A stretch of 64,000 nucleotides of DNA from the NCBI RefSeq assembly GCF_902167145.1, contig NC_050099.1:241006588-241070587 (forward strand), in the 5' to 3' direction. The translations under genes were made by a program, and so were the position numbers. Positions 44,992-56,671 of this stretch are shown here, piece by piece. The notes below the pieces were generated by a model. It worked only from the letters and a program-made list of their open reading frames with translations. It was not told where the DNA came from and did not search any database. How positions within the stretch are numbered: the first letter of the stretch is position 1; every line of letters begins with the position of its first letter. Origin of the DNA: Zea mays. Its lineage: Eukaryota > Streptophyta > Magnoliopsida > Poales > Poaceae.

Positions 44992-47900
44992 AAAGGGAGT
45001 GTTAATACTCGCTTGGAGGCTTTTGTCGCACTGTTTTGCAAGGGGACCGGCCTTTCTCGGTTGCGTTTTGTTTCGGTGGGTGCGCGCGAGCGCACCCGCC
45101 GGGTGTAGCCCCCGAGGCCTCGGAGGAGTGATTTGACTCCTTCGATGTCTTGATGCGTTTCGCGATGCTTCGGTCGGTCTGGTTGTTCCCTCATGCGAGC
45201 TGGCCGTAGCCCGGGTGCACGGTCGGGTCCCAAGTTCGGCTGGTATGTTGACGCTGTCAACGGTTTGGCCGGAGCCGGGTTTGCGAGAGCAGCCCCCGAG
45301 CCTCTGCACGGAGCGAGAGGACGGTCAAGGACAGACTCGACTTTTTTACATACGCCCCTGTGTCGCCTTTCTGCAAGGAGGAGGGGGGAAAGCGCCATGT
45401 TGCCCTTGGAGGGCGCCGAACATGGTGTCTCCAGTGAGCTGCTAACGGGTAATCCGAGTGGACGCTCGTGCCCCATTTGTTAGGGGTCGGCTAGAGGCCC
45501 GGAGGCACACTCCAAAAGTACCTGCGGGTGATTTGCCGGACCCGGTCCCCTTTTGACGGGGTCCGAGGGCTCGATGCCTCCCTCTGATGGGATTCCGTTA
45601 CAAAATTGTTCCCGTTGGTCTCGGAAATGACCTACTGTACCTCGGGAGCGTAGCCCGAGCCTTGGTTATGTATCGAACGTACCCCGGGTCATCCCTCGCT
45701 CTGCGTCTGAGGCGGCTGTGAACCCTTCGGGGGCCAGCCTACGAACCCCTGATCAGTAGTGGGCGCGGAGCCCGAGTGGCCTGAGGCGGCCATTGAACCC
45801 TTCCGAGGGGCCGGCCTTCGAACCTCTGACCAGTAGTGGGCGCGGGGCCCGAGCGCTCTGAGGCGGCTGTTGAACCCCTCCGAGGGGCCAGCCTTCGAAC
45901 CTCTGATCAGTAGGGGGGCTCGGGGCCCGTTTCCTTCGCGGAGAAGGATCCCTTTCGGGGTATCCCCTTTCCCGGTCCCTGTTGTAAGAGAGAGAAAGAG
46001 GAGAAGGAAAAGGATATGAAATCGAAATGACGTGGCGCACCTTTTTTGACGCGGTCATTATGGCGAAGGCGAAGCGTCGCCTGCTTCGCCCGCCAAAGGT
46101 GCCGCCCGGCCTGCCGCAGAGTTAATGCGACGGGACGAGTGGTTCACGGGGCGGCCGTTGCGCGTGCGCGAGCCGTTCGAGGAACGGAAACACGGGCACG
46201 CCGTCTTCACACCGTGGGAGAGGGTTCTCTCGCTGTCCCCGGAGGGGACGTGAGCTTGGCTGACGACTTGACCGCTGCTTCCGCCCGCCTGCCACCGCCA
46301 TTACTGCCGGCCCATTTCTGGCCGTATCGACCGTCGCGCCTTCTCCCGCGGCTGACTGACCCGTGAACGATGTGCCTGGCTGGCACTGTTGGGTCATACG
46401 CAGGGTTGCCTCGAGTCGCGGTACTGGTTCCGCAGTCGAGGAGGCACGGTAGTGGCGTGAGTGGCGGTGCAGTTTCTCGCACGTAGCAACCGGCGCACCG
46501 GTTGCATGACGTGTGGCCTGGGCCCCCATGCTGGACGCGTTGGAGTCGAAAGGGTGCGCTCACTTGGTGCGGTTGCATGCCTCCTGCATGGCGGTCCGCC
46601 CTTTCACCCGCTGGTCTGGGCGAAAGTGGAGGAATGCTTGTAACCGCTGGGCAGTTGCGAGCACCGCGCGTGGCGGTTTGGCTTCTTCTGCCCTGGGCCA
46701 GCTTGCATGACGCGTGGGACCCAGCCCCCGTATCGTAGGGGGAGGATCTTGGAGCGTGTTGGAGAAGACTCAGCCCGCGATGGCTAAGGACGCAAGTGGG
46801 GAGAGTCGCCTTTAAAAGGAGGGTGACCCCCTTGATAGGCAACCATGTCTTCGCGCTCCCCTCATGCATCGTGTCTTTCCACCTTCTGAGCCCCCGGATG
46901 GGGGACACTCGCAGTTCTTCCGCCTTGTCGTTGGATGAACGCAACTTCGCGGAAGTTGGTACCTTTCAGCCATCGTTCGACTTCAAGGATTTTCATCAGG
47001 CAGCCCGGCCGCATCCCCTCGCCGGTGGTCACCCAAGACGGTGACCACCAGCCCCTGGGTGGGGAGAAGCAAGCCGGGCTGCGGCCTCTGCCCCTCCCTC
47101 AGCTTCAAGGATGTTCATCATCAGTGATGGGGAGGGGAGTGCGCCGAGTTGGGGTCGGTCTCTACGCGGGCAGCGGCCCGCTCCTTCCCTCAGCGATCGG
47201 GGGGAAGGGCGTTCGCCGTTCGTGGCGCTGGCAGCTGCCGCGTGTCCGGCTCTTCGGCCCGAACGGCTTCGGCGCCGCTTCCAGTGCCACCTTCCGCCAC
47301 GGTAGCCGGAAGAGGTTTCTCCGCCGACGAGATAGTCGGTGCCGCCCACGGACTGACCTCCAACTCTACGGCCTTCTGCTCGTCCTCGCCCCTCGAGTGG
47401 GGACGTGGGCAAGGGCCTTATGGCAGCAGCATCCGCCCTGAGGTCATCGCTGCTGCTGTTCGGTCGCTCGGAGCAGAAGTCGTCGTCGCTGCTGCTGAAG
47501 TGGGCAGCGGCGAGCCGTCCGTCGGCCTTCTGTTGCTCCGCAGGCCCTCCAATCGTGGGGGGTTGTTCGTACCTGCGGAGGTGGAACCGGAGTTCCGTTT
47601 GTAATGGCACCTTGAGTGCCAGTGTCTTGTTCATTATGGCTGTCGGGGCCTGAACATGCATGTATTTTCGGCACGGAGCCGTGTTTTTTCCTCATTTCAA
47701 GCACTAAGACTTGCCTGTCGGCTAACTGGACCGCTTAACCAAGTGTGAGTTGCCTCGTGCGAAGGTGACGAGTGAGGTATCCGTATCCCGGAGGCGTAGG
47801 AGTCCCTCGGCTCGGTCGGCCTTGCCGCCCGAGGCTTCTCTTGCTTAGTTAAAGGAAATCCTCGGCCGCTCTTCGATGAGCCGAAGCCCGAGGCAGCGGT

Positions 47901-48926
47901 GTCAGCATGGACAGAGGCAGAGTTGCCTCGAAAAGAAGATTTGGTCGGCCAAAGCCAGGCCGGGCCATCCACTGGCGGGACCGACGCCAGAGTCGAGTTG
48001 CCGAGGCCACGAGCCGGGCTGATGTCCTCGGGGGACAGCTGGCTGAGGCTTCGGGGTGGCCGACCGAACTGTCTGCTTGAGCCGGATTCCTGGATGAGAC
48101 CCTAGCGGCGATGGCCCAGGTGCGATGCTGATGTCGTCCTTCAGAGTGGAGATCCTCCGACCACGTTGCCGTCCGAGGCTAGGTCGGACTTCGCCGAAGG
48201 TGTAGTTGACGCCGAGGGTGCTGCTGCTCCCTTCAACTGTCAAGGTCCAAGCCTGCAGGATCGGATTATCTTGTAGTGTGCATATGTTTTCTGCGGCCGC
48301 CGAGGCCCAAACATACTGTCGTCGTGTTGTAAAGCTGCGTTTCTTTTCCTCTTGTTTCGAGTGTCTGGACTTATTTATCGGTAACAGAATTGTTTGTCCG
48401 AGCGAGAGTTACTTTTCACGGAAGGTGATGAGTGAGGTATCCGTATCCCGGAGGCGTAGGAGTCCCTTGGCTCGGTCGGCCTTGCCGCTTACGTGTACTC
48501 TTACTCGTCCGTAGGATTCTGCTATTGATATAGTCGAGAAGGCCCGAAAAAATCGTTTCGGCAGAAGAATTTTCGAGCGTGAAGACTTGTTCGGTCCGCG
48601 GAGTCACCTATCCGAGCGTGAGTTACTTATCGCAGAAGGTGATGAGTGAGGTATCCGTATCTCGGAGGCGTAGGAGTCCCTCGGCTCGGTCAGCCTTGGC
48701 TGCTTACGTGTACTCCGTCGTTTTCAGGACCCCACTTTCGAAGTAGTCGAAAAGCACGAAAGACGTTCTGGCAGAAAAGATCTTTTTCGAGGAAAATTTT
48801 GACGTGGAGGGGGTTCCCCCCTTCTAGCCCCCGAGGGAGGGTCGGGCTTTGCCGAGGCAAGGCTGACCCTTCCTTGATGGTTAGACTTTGTGTGTGAACG
48901 AGGTGTACGAACGACTTGAAAGCATC
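44992..48926 (-). other. I: 3.9-kb region between pol and 3' LTR, no clear gene
   Basis: GC-rich. It includes near-repeats of GCCAGCCTTCGAACC...CAGTAGTGGGCGCGG (45730-45920) and three copies of a 75-80 bp cassette with GAGTGAGGTATCCGTATCCC (47772, 48429, 48645). A + strand TTTAAAAGG at 46810 and an ATG at 46844 sit where an antisense gene would start in related elements, but the frames beyond are short and I cannot support a protein. Confidence 0.6.
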
Positions 48927-50690
48927 TTAAGGGTAGAAGTGACGTAGCTGTCGGATGTTCCAAGCGTTGTTGTAGACCTCGCCTTGACTGTTGGCCAGCT
49001 TGTACGTCCCGGGCTTCAGAACCTTGGCGATGACGAACGGCCCTTCCTAGGGAGGTGTGAGCTTGTGCCGCCCTCGGGCGTCTTGTCGTAGCCGAAGCAC
49101 CAAATTGCCCACCTGGAGGTCTCGGGACCGAACCCCTCGGGCGTGGTAGCGTCGCAGGGACTGCTGGTACCGCGCCGAGTGTAGTAAGGCCATGTCCCGA
49201 GCCTCTTCCAGCTGGTCCAGTGAGTCTTCTCGGTTAGCTCGATTGTTTTGGTCGTCGTAGGCCCTCGTCCTCGGGGAACCGTATTCTAAGTCTGTGGGCA
49301 AGATGGCCTCGGCCCCATGACTAGAAAGAACGGTGTGAAGCCCGTGGCTCGGCTCGGCGTTGTCCTCAGACTCCAGACCACCGAGGGGAGCTCCTTCATC
49401 CATCGCTTGTCGAACTTGTTGAGGTCGTTGTAGATCCGCGGCTTGAGCCCTTGCAGAATCATGCCGTTGGCACGCTCTACTTGCCCATTCGTCATAGGGT
49501 GAGCCACGGCGGCCCAGTCCACCCGGATGTGGTGATCCCCGCAGAAGTCCAGGAACTTTCTGTCGGTGAACTGGGTGCCGTTGTCGGTGATGATGGAGTT
49601 CGGGACCCCAAAACAATGGATGATGTTGGTGAAGAACGCCACCGCCTGTTCGGACCTGATGTTGTTTAGGGGTCGGACCTCGATCCACTTGGAGAATTTG
49701 TCGATGGCGACCAGCAGGTGCGTGTAGCCCTCGGGTGCCTTCTGTAAGGGGCCGACGAGGTCCAGCCCCCACACAGCAAACGGCCAGGTGATGGGTATCG
49801 TCTGTAGGGCCTGAGCGGGCAAGTGTGTCTGCCTCGCATAGAACTAACACCCTTCGCAGGTGCGGACAATTCTAGTGGCGTCGGCCACCACGGTCGGCCA
49901 TGTTGGTGATGGCCGCGATTTTCTCCGGGTTGGCCTCGATGCCCCGCTCGGAGACGATGAACCCCAAGAGCATGCCTCGGGGGACCCCGAAGACACACTT
50001 CTCGGGATTGAGCTTTACGCCTTTCGCCTTGAGACACCGGAATGTCGTTTCAAGGTCGGAAAGGAGGTCGGAGGCTTTCCTCGTCTTGACTACGATGTCA
50101 TCGACGTAGGCCTCGACCGTTCGACCAATGTGTTCGCCGAACACGTGGTTCATGCACCTTTGGTATGTCGCACCCTCATTCCTCAAACCGAACGGCATGG
50201 TAACATAGCAGTACATGCCGAAAGGTGTGATGAAAGAAGTCGCGAGCTGGTCGGACTCTTTCATCCTGATTTGGTGATACTCTGAGTAGGCATCGAGGAA
50301 AGACAGGGTTTTGCACCCAGCAGTGGAATCCACAATTTGATCGATGCGAGGCAGAGGGTAGGGAACTTTTGGACATGCTTTGTTTAGACCAGTGTAGTCT
50401 ACACACATCCGCCATTTCCCTCCTTTCTTTCTCACAAGCACAGGGTTGGCAAGCCATTCGGGATGGAATACTTCTTTGATGAACCCTGCCGCCATTAGCT
50501 TGTGGATCTTCTCGCCTATGGCTCTGCGCTTTTCTTTGTCGAATCGGCGCAGAGGCTGCTTCACGGGTCGGGCTCCAGCTCGGATATCCAGCGAGTGCTC
50601 GGCGACATCTCTCGGTATGTCGGGCATGTCCGAGGGACTTCACGCGAAAACATCGGCGTTTGCGCGGAGAAAGTCGACGAGCACTGCTTC
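48927..50690 (-). pseudogene. I pol: RT joined to integrase, RNase H deleted
   Basis: RT 50627-49880: PVLVRKKGGKWRMCVDYTGL, SFLDAYSEYHQI, FGLRNEGATYQR and catalytic AYVDDIVVK. After KIAAITNM the text passes directly to the integrase zinc-finger end (RTCEGC, 49850) and core: VWGLDLVGPL, TDNGTQF and MTNGQVERANGMILQGL (49822-49286). A shifted frame then carries the C-terminal part to 48927. RT thumb/connection, RNase H and the HH half of the zinc finger are missing. Stops: TAG 50693-50691, TGA 50642-50640 (FA*SPSDMP, TGG changed), TAG 49846-49844 and TAG 49049-49047 (TGG changed). Not functional. Confidence 0.85.
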
Positions 50691-52718
50691 CTATTTGGGA
50701 TCGAGCTCGGAGTCGATCTGGATCTGCTTGGAGGCGTCGTTGCTGGGGTCGAGAGGGACGGACTTAACCGTCTCCGCTGGCTCGAAGTTGCCGGCATGGC
50801 GCTTCACGTCTGGCGCCTCCTTGGAGAGGCTCTCCAGGTCGGCGATGAGGGCCTCGGATTCGGCGAGGGCCTCGGCGTACTCCACGCACTCCACGTCGCA
50901 TTCGTACGCGTGTCGGTACGTGGGGCCGACGGTGATGACCCTGTTGGGGCCCGGCATCTTGAGCTTGAGGTAGGTGTAGTTGGGGACGACCATGAACTTG
51001 GCGTAGCATGGCCTCCCCAACACTGCGTGGTAGGTTCCTCGGAACCCGACCACCTCGAACGTGAGGGTTTCCCTTCGGAAGTTGGAGGGAGTCCCGAAGC
51101 AGACAGGTAGATCGAGTTGTCCGAGGAGCTGGACGCGTTTCCCGGGGATGATCCCGTGGAAAGGCGCCGCGCCCGCCCAGACCGAGGACAGATCGATCCG
51201 CAGGAGCCCGAGGGTCTCGGCATAGATGATGTTGAGGTTGCTGCCTCCGTCCATGAGGACCTTGGTGAGCCTGACGTTGCCGACGACGGGGTCAACAACG
51301 AGCGGGTACTTCCCCAGGCTCGGCACGCGGTCGGGGTGGTCGCCCTGGTCGAAGGTGATGGGCTTGTCGGACCAGTCTAAGTAGACTGGCGCCGCCACCT
51401 TTACCGAGCAGATCTCCCGACGCTCTTGCTTGCGGTGCCGAGCTGAGGCGTTCGCCACTTGCCCACCGTAGATCATGAAGCAGTCGTGGACCTCGGGGAA
51501 CTCTCCTGCCTTGTGATCCTCCTTCTTATCATCGTTGCGGGCCCTGCCACCCTCCGCAGGTGGCCCGGCCTTGTGAAAGTGGCGCCGAAGCATGGCGCAC
51601 TCCTCAAGGGTGTGCTTGACGGGCCCCTGATGATAGGGGCACGGCTCCTTGAGCATCTTGTCGAAGAGATTGGCGCCTCCGGGAGGTTTCTGAGGGTTCT
51701 TGTACTCAGCGGCGGCGGCGCGTTTTGCTTGCGACTTCTTCTTGTCTTTCTTCTTGGTGCTGCGCTGAGTGGACGCCTCGGGGACATCTTCCGGCTGGCG
51801 GCCCTGGGGCTGCTTATCCTTCCGGAAGATGGCCTCAACCGCCTCCTGGCCAGAGGCGAACTTGGTGGCGATGTCCATCAGCTCGCTCGCCCTAGTGGGG
51901 GTCTTGCGACCCAGCTTGCTCACCAGGTCACGGCAGGTGGTGCCGGCGAGGAACGCGCCGATGACATCCGAGTCGGTGACGTTGGGCAGCTCGGTGCGCT
52001 GCTTCGAGAATCGCCGGATGTAGTCCCGGAGAGACTCTCCCGGCTGCTGGCGGCAGCTTCGGAGATCCCAGGAGTTCCCAGGGCGCACGTACGTGCCCTG
52101 GAAGTTGCCGGCGAAGGCTTGGACCAGGTCATCCCAGTTGGAGATCTGCCCCGGAGGCAGGTGCTCCATCCAGGCTCGAGCGGTGTCGGAGAGGAACAGG
52201 GGGAGGTTGGGGATGATGAGGTTGTCATCGTCCATTCCACCCAGGCGGCAGGCCAGCCGGTAGTCCGCGAGCCACAGTTCCGGCCTCGTCTCCACCGAGT
52301 ACTTTGTGATAGTAGTCGGGGTTCGGAACCGGGTCGGGAACGGCGCCCGTCGTATAGCCCGGCTGAAAGCCTGCGGACCGGGTGGTTCGGGCGATGGACT
52401 CCGATCTTCCCCGCTGTCGTAGCGTCCCCCACGCCTGGGGTGGTAGCCTCGGCGCACCTTGTCATCGAGGTGGGCTCGACGTTTGCGGTGATGGTGCTCG
52501 TTGCCGAGGCGACCCGGGGCCGCAGGCGCCGTGTTGCGCGTGCGCCCGGTGTGGACCGAGGCATCCCGCATGAATCGGGAAGTCGTGGCGCGATGTTCCG
52601 AGGGGTACCCCTGCCGTCGGGAGGCAGAGCTTTTGGCCCGTCGGACCGTGGCATCCTCCAGGAGATTCTTGAGCTCTCCCTGGATATGCCGCCCCTCAGT
52701 GGTTGATGGCTCCGGCAT
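50691..52718 (-). pseudogene. I gag-protease
   Basis: Open for 675 codons from 52718. Arg-rich N-part; gag core with LWLADYRLACRLGG, FLSDTARAWMEHLPPGQI, LVQAFAGNFQGTY and ESLRDYIRRFSKQRTELPNV (about 52260-51960); then a basic Lys/Gln linker, and PCPYHQGPVKHTLEEC (zinc-knuckle-like, 51640-51590). Protease KVLMDGGSNLNIIYAETL (51265-51210) has DGGS where DTGS/DSG is usual, as in Tat elements generally. It ends at TAG 50693. Reading in the same frame extends upstream to the TAG at 52823-52821 (CAG to TAG). Confidence 0.85.
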
Positions 52719-52823
52719 CGCGCGGAGAAGTATTGCCGCTGCAGCCAGGTTCTGGTCGACCCCACTGGAAACCGGTGGCGGCCTTGCCCTGACATCGTCG
52801 GCGATGCGGTGCTGGATACCCTA

Positions 52824-53740
52824 GGGTAGATGACGCGCTTCTCCGGCCGGAGGTTGGCCTGCCCATTCCTGCCCGATGTCCCGGCGGAACGGCTCAAGTG
52901 TTCCTGCTCCCTCGTCGAGCCTGGCCTGCATCTCGTGGATTTGCTCGAGCTGTGAGTCCTGACCCCCCGCAGGGACTGGGACCACAGCTAGCTCCCGTAG
53001 GATGTCAACGCGAGGCGCAGGCCTAGGGGATCACCGTCCTCCGGTATACCAAGATGGTTGCCTTCGCCGAGACCCCCTAGATTGACGTGGAAACATTCAC
53101 GACTTGGGCCGCAGACCTCGTCGCCGAAGCTGCGGCTACCGTCGGAACAGTCGGAAAGGCAGTAGTCGCATGTGGTCATGAAGTCCCGCATGGCACTGGG
53201 GTTACCAAGTCCGGAGAAATCCCAACAAAAGTCGGGCTCGTCATCTTCCTCGGAACCCGAGGGCCCGTAGGTCGAGACGACTGTCAGCCGGTCCCAGGGT
53301 GACCGCATACCGTACCTTGGAGGGTTTGGACTCGCCTCTATGAAAGCGTCCACCGAAGCGAAGTCGCTTGGTGGGTCGAGGCTGAATCCAAAAGGCACGA
53401 GATGGGAATCGGTCGGTACCACTTGGTCGACGGGCGGTGACGAAGTCACGTCAAGGGCAAACTGCACCGTCGTCTCAGGTACGAGGGTGACGCCCAGCAA
53501 GTCTTTTGCGAGCGTGCTGGCGTCATCCGTCCGCTTGGAGTTGGCGTGTTGTGGGGAAACGGCGCTCGTCTTCGTCTCAGACGCGAGGTCGATGCCCGAC
53601 GTGTCCCCCGTTGGGGCGCCGGCGTCGTCGACTCGCTCGACAGCCGACGAGGTGCCGCCTCCTACTTGGCCTTGGTTGCCCCGCCTCCTCCGTCGGCGGG
53701 GGAGGCGACGGGACAAACCCGAATGTTGTTCTTCCGCCAC
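52824..53740 (-). pseudogene. I gag N-terminal extension
   Basis: ATG at 53740 (MAEEQHSGLSRRLPRRRRRR). An acidic/Ser-rich region and FCWDFSGLGNPSAMRDFMTT (53235-53180) run to a stop at 52990-52988. Near there the frame changes, and REL-AVVPVPAGG...EQIHEMQARLDEG (52985-52910), a coiled-coil piece, leads to the TAG at 52823-52821 and then to gag. This start and linker are usual in maize Tat elements of this type, as I remember them. Confidence 0.7.
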
Positions 53741-53955
53741 GTGGGGAAGACGTCGTCGATTCCGCCGCCGGCGGGCGGGTTGTCAGCCGCCATTGTCGCT
53801 GTCGCGCGGCGGGGGAAGGAGTATCATGTCGCAGCTGCCGTCGAGGGACATGAACTCAAGACTCCCGAAACGGAGCACCGTCCCAGGCTGGAAAGGTTGC
53901 TGGAGACTACCCATCTGGAGCTTGACGGGAAGCTGTTCGTCAACACGCAGCAGGC

Positions 53956-53974
53956 CCCTACCTGGCGCGCCAAC
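53956..53974 (-). other. I primer-binding site
   Basis: TTGGCGCGCCAGGTAGGGG on the minus strand directly after the LTR end GCCGACA. Confidence 0.85.
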
Positions 53975-55468
53975 TGTCGGCGTTTCGACCCCGGGGGGTC
54001 CCTGGACCGACGAGTAAATTGTCGCCGCGTGCCCCAGCCCAGATGGGTCAGCGCGAGACGGAGCGCGAAGGGGGGGAAAAGCCGGAGGGAGACAGGCGTA
54101 AAAGGGAAAACCTGCGGCCTTCGTGTTTGTCCCACGCCCAGGTCGGGTGCGCTTGCAGTAGGGGGTTACAAGCGTCCGCGTGGGAGGGAGCGAGAGGCTT
54201 ACGCGCGCACCGTCCCGTCCTTCCCCGCGCGGCCAACCCTCCGTAAGAGGGCCCTGGACCTTCCTTTTATAGGCGTAAGGAGAGGGTCCAGGTGTACAAT
54301 GGGAGGTGTAGCAGTGTGCTAACGTGTCTAGCAGAGAAGAGCTAGCGCCCTAAGTACATGCCGTCGTGGCAGCCGGAGAGGTTTTGGCACCCTGTTCGTG
54401 TGATGTCGTGGCCGTCGGAGGAGCGCTGGAGCCTTGCGGAAGGACAGCTGTCGGGGCTGTCGAGTCCTTGCTGACGTCTCCTTGCTTCCGTAAGGGGGCT
54501 GAGAGCCGCCGTCGTCATGGAGCATGTGGGGCGCCATCATTGTTTGTTTTACCGGGGCGAGCCAGATGGGACGCCGGTCTTGTTCCCCATAGCTAGAGTT
54601 AGCTAGGGGTAGGGTAATGATGGCCCCTCCTATGACGTGGTCGGTCCGAGCCCTGGGTAGGGCGAGGCGGAGGCTCCTCCGAGGTCGAGGTCAAGTCTGT
54701 CTTCTGAGGTCGAGGTCGAGTCCGAGCCCTTGGGTCGGGCGAGACGGAGATCGTCGGCTGAGGCCGAGGTCGAGTCCGAGCCCTGGGGTCGGGCGAGGCA
54801 GAGTTCGTCGTCTTCCAGGGCCGAGCCCGAGTCTGAGCCCTAGGTCGGGCGAGGCGGAGTTCGTCGTCTTCCGGGGCTGAGCCCGAGTCCGAGCCCTGGG
54901 TCGGGCGAGGCGGAGTTCGTCGTCTTCCGGGGCTGAGCCCGAGTCCGAGCCCTGGGTCGGGCGAGGCGGAGTTTACTATGGCGCCTGAGGCTGGACTTGG
55001 CCGCTGTCAGCCTCACTCTGTCGAGTGGCACAGCAGTCGGAGCGACGCGGGCGGCGCTGTCTTCTTGTCAGACTGGTCAGTGGAGCGGCAAAGTGACTGC
55101 GGTCACTTTGGCTCAGTCGACTGAAGGGCGTGCGTCAGGATAAGGTGTCAGGCCACCTTTGCATTAAATGCTCCTGCGGTACGGTCGGTCGTCGTGGCGA
55201 TTTGGCCAAGGTTGCTTCTAGGCGAAGACCGGGCCTCGGGCGAGCCGAAGGTGTGTCCGTTGCTTGAGGGGGCCCACGGGCGAGACGTAGATCCTCCGGG
55301 GTCGGCTGCCCTTGCCCGAGGCTGGGCTCGGGCGAGGCGAGATTGTGTCCTTGAGTGGACCGAGCCTCGACTTAATCGCACCCATCAGGCCTTTGCAGCT
55401 TTGTGCTGATGGGGGTTACCAGCTGAGATTAGGAGTCTTGGGGGTACCCCTAATTATGGTCCCCGACA
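53975..55468 (-). repeat. I 5' LTR
   Basis: 1,494 bp; TATAAAAG at 54272-54265; the 56-bp array at 54717-54972. Differs from the 3' LTR by scattered single-base changes. Confidence 0.9.
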
Positions 55469-55473
55469 TCTAG

Positions 55474-55863
55474 TCATACCCAATCCTATCTAATCTATTA
55501 TGATCATACCTAATGTGAGTCACTCAAACGTAATTAGCTAATGCTGAGGAAATACATTAGACCCTGCTCCTATAAACAAGTTTGAGATCTTAGATCAACC
55601 TGACCCTACCCAATAACTTGACCTACAAAAGTAGATTACATAACTAATCCCATTTAGCATATAGCTACCTACTAAACCCTTTACCCATCTGTTACCTACC
55701 GATCTATCTTGACCTCTTGTCCCAAACCCGAAGGGTGACACCTAGGCTCAAGATTGAAGAGACCAATCTCATTAAAGAAGAATAGGAATCAAGCTAGACC
55801 CCAAAGAAAGCTTGATCATGCCATGTCTACACTCACCTAATAGCTAAAACCTGATGTACCCTT
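55474..55863 (+). mobile_element. C internal leader, second part
   Basis: Continues the AT-rich leader of C after I. No gene is seen before H starts at 55864, so C gag either lies beyond H or is lost. Confidence 0.5.
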
Positions 55864-56340
55864 TGTTGGTACTTGCCTTTCTGGGCAAATGGATCCAACG
55901 GGAGAGTGGTGAGAGTGTTTGCAAAGTTCAACGGGGAATGGTAATAGCTCTGTTAAATCTGGCCTCTCAAGGGCACTGTACGGGGGTATTTATAGGCACC
56001 CGAGTGACCACCGTCCTCTGGTGAGAACATTTATGCCCTTGGGTACCCGGACTATCCCTAGAATATTCTCACAAGGGGAGGTTACAGACCGTCATTACAG
56101 AAAAGGCTATTACAGACGTGGCCCGTAACACGCTTATCCGCGCGGGGCCCGTTACAGTGGGCCGAATCCCACATGGGCCTCCGGACGCGATGAGGACGTG
56201 GGGCTAGCAGACTTTGATGGAGCCTTGCCTCGTCTTGTAATGGAAAGGACGAAGGGTGACCGCGTCGATCCTCATCCGTTGGCGTAGCGAGGCGACGAAG
56301 GCATCAAGCGAAGGGTAGCGTCTTCGCCTTCGCCCCAACA
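55864..56340 (-). repeat. H 3' LTR
   Basis: Short LTR with TATAAATA at 55994-55987 (minus). Starts TGTTGGGGCGAAGG after the PPT; ends GGCAAGTACCAACA. Confidence 0.75.
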
Positions 56341-56507
56341 TTTTCCCTCCGAGGGACCAGTTTGACTAAGTCATCTGGTGCCGAAGACGTCGCTAGATGG
56401 TGGAGACGCTGCCCTCGCTCGAAGTGGTCCCGCGAGGGGTTTTGAGGTGATCGTTGATGGACATGGCACTGTGGGACTGCGTGTTTCCCGAAGCGCCGCG
56501 TCCTGTC

Positions 56508-56515
56508 TATAAAAG
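56508..56515 (+). promoter_or_regulatory. Antisense promoter (TATA) of the H gene
   Basis: CTATAAAAGGGCGG on the + strand, about 155 bases inside the PPT and about 160 bases before the ATG at 56672. Same placement as in Z1. Confidence 0.65.
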
Positions 56516-56671
56516 GGCGGCACGACCGATGCTGTTTCTTACCCTTGCGTGCGCCGGAAAACCCTAACTTTTTCAAACCGCTCGCCCGCTCGCCTGCCCT
56601 CCTTGTTCTTCTGCTTCGGAGATCTGGCCCGCGTCAAGCAGACCGCGCGCCGCCACCGACGGTACGTAGCA

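Larger units (their letters stand above)
43482..55468 (-). mobile_element. I: Tat-type gypsy element, 12 kb, recent-looking but pol-defective
   Basis: Perfect TSD TCTAG (43477-43481 / 55469-55473). Two 1,494-bp LTRs, minus orientation, from TGTCGGGGACC to AAACGCCGACA. PBS TGGCGCGCCAGGTAGGGG (53973-53956), gag-protease, RT, integrase, a long non-coding region and PPT CTCGGGGGCTAC. The LTR ends resemble maize Xilon-Diguus/Huck-group elements (from memory; family not certain). LTRs of equal length and close sequence, with mainly C/T differences, suggest that I inserted later than A or C. Confidence 0.9.

Noticed and set aside
46046..47661. Several open frames of 100-245 codons in I's non-coding block
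   Set aside because: GC-rich DNA gives overlapping long frames on both strands; none has a recognisable domain or consistent codon pattern.
51459..52706. 415-codon open frame on the + strand
   Set aside because: Exactly opposite the I gag-protease frame and GC-rich, so an antisense shadow. No promoter or known domain.
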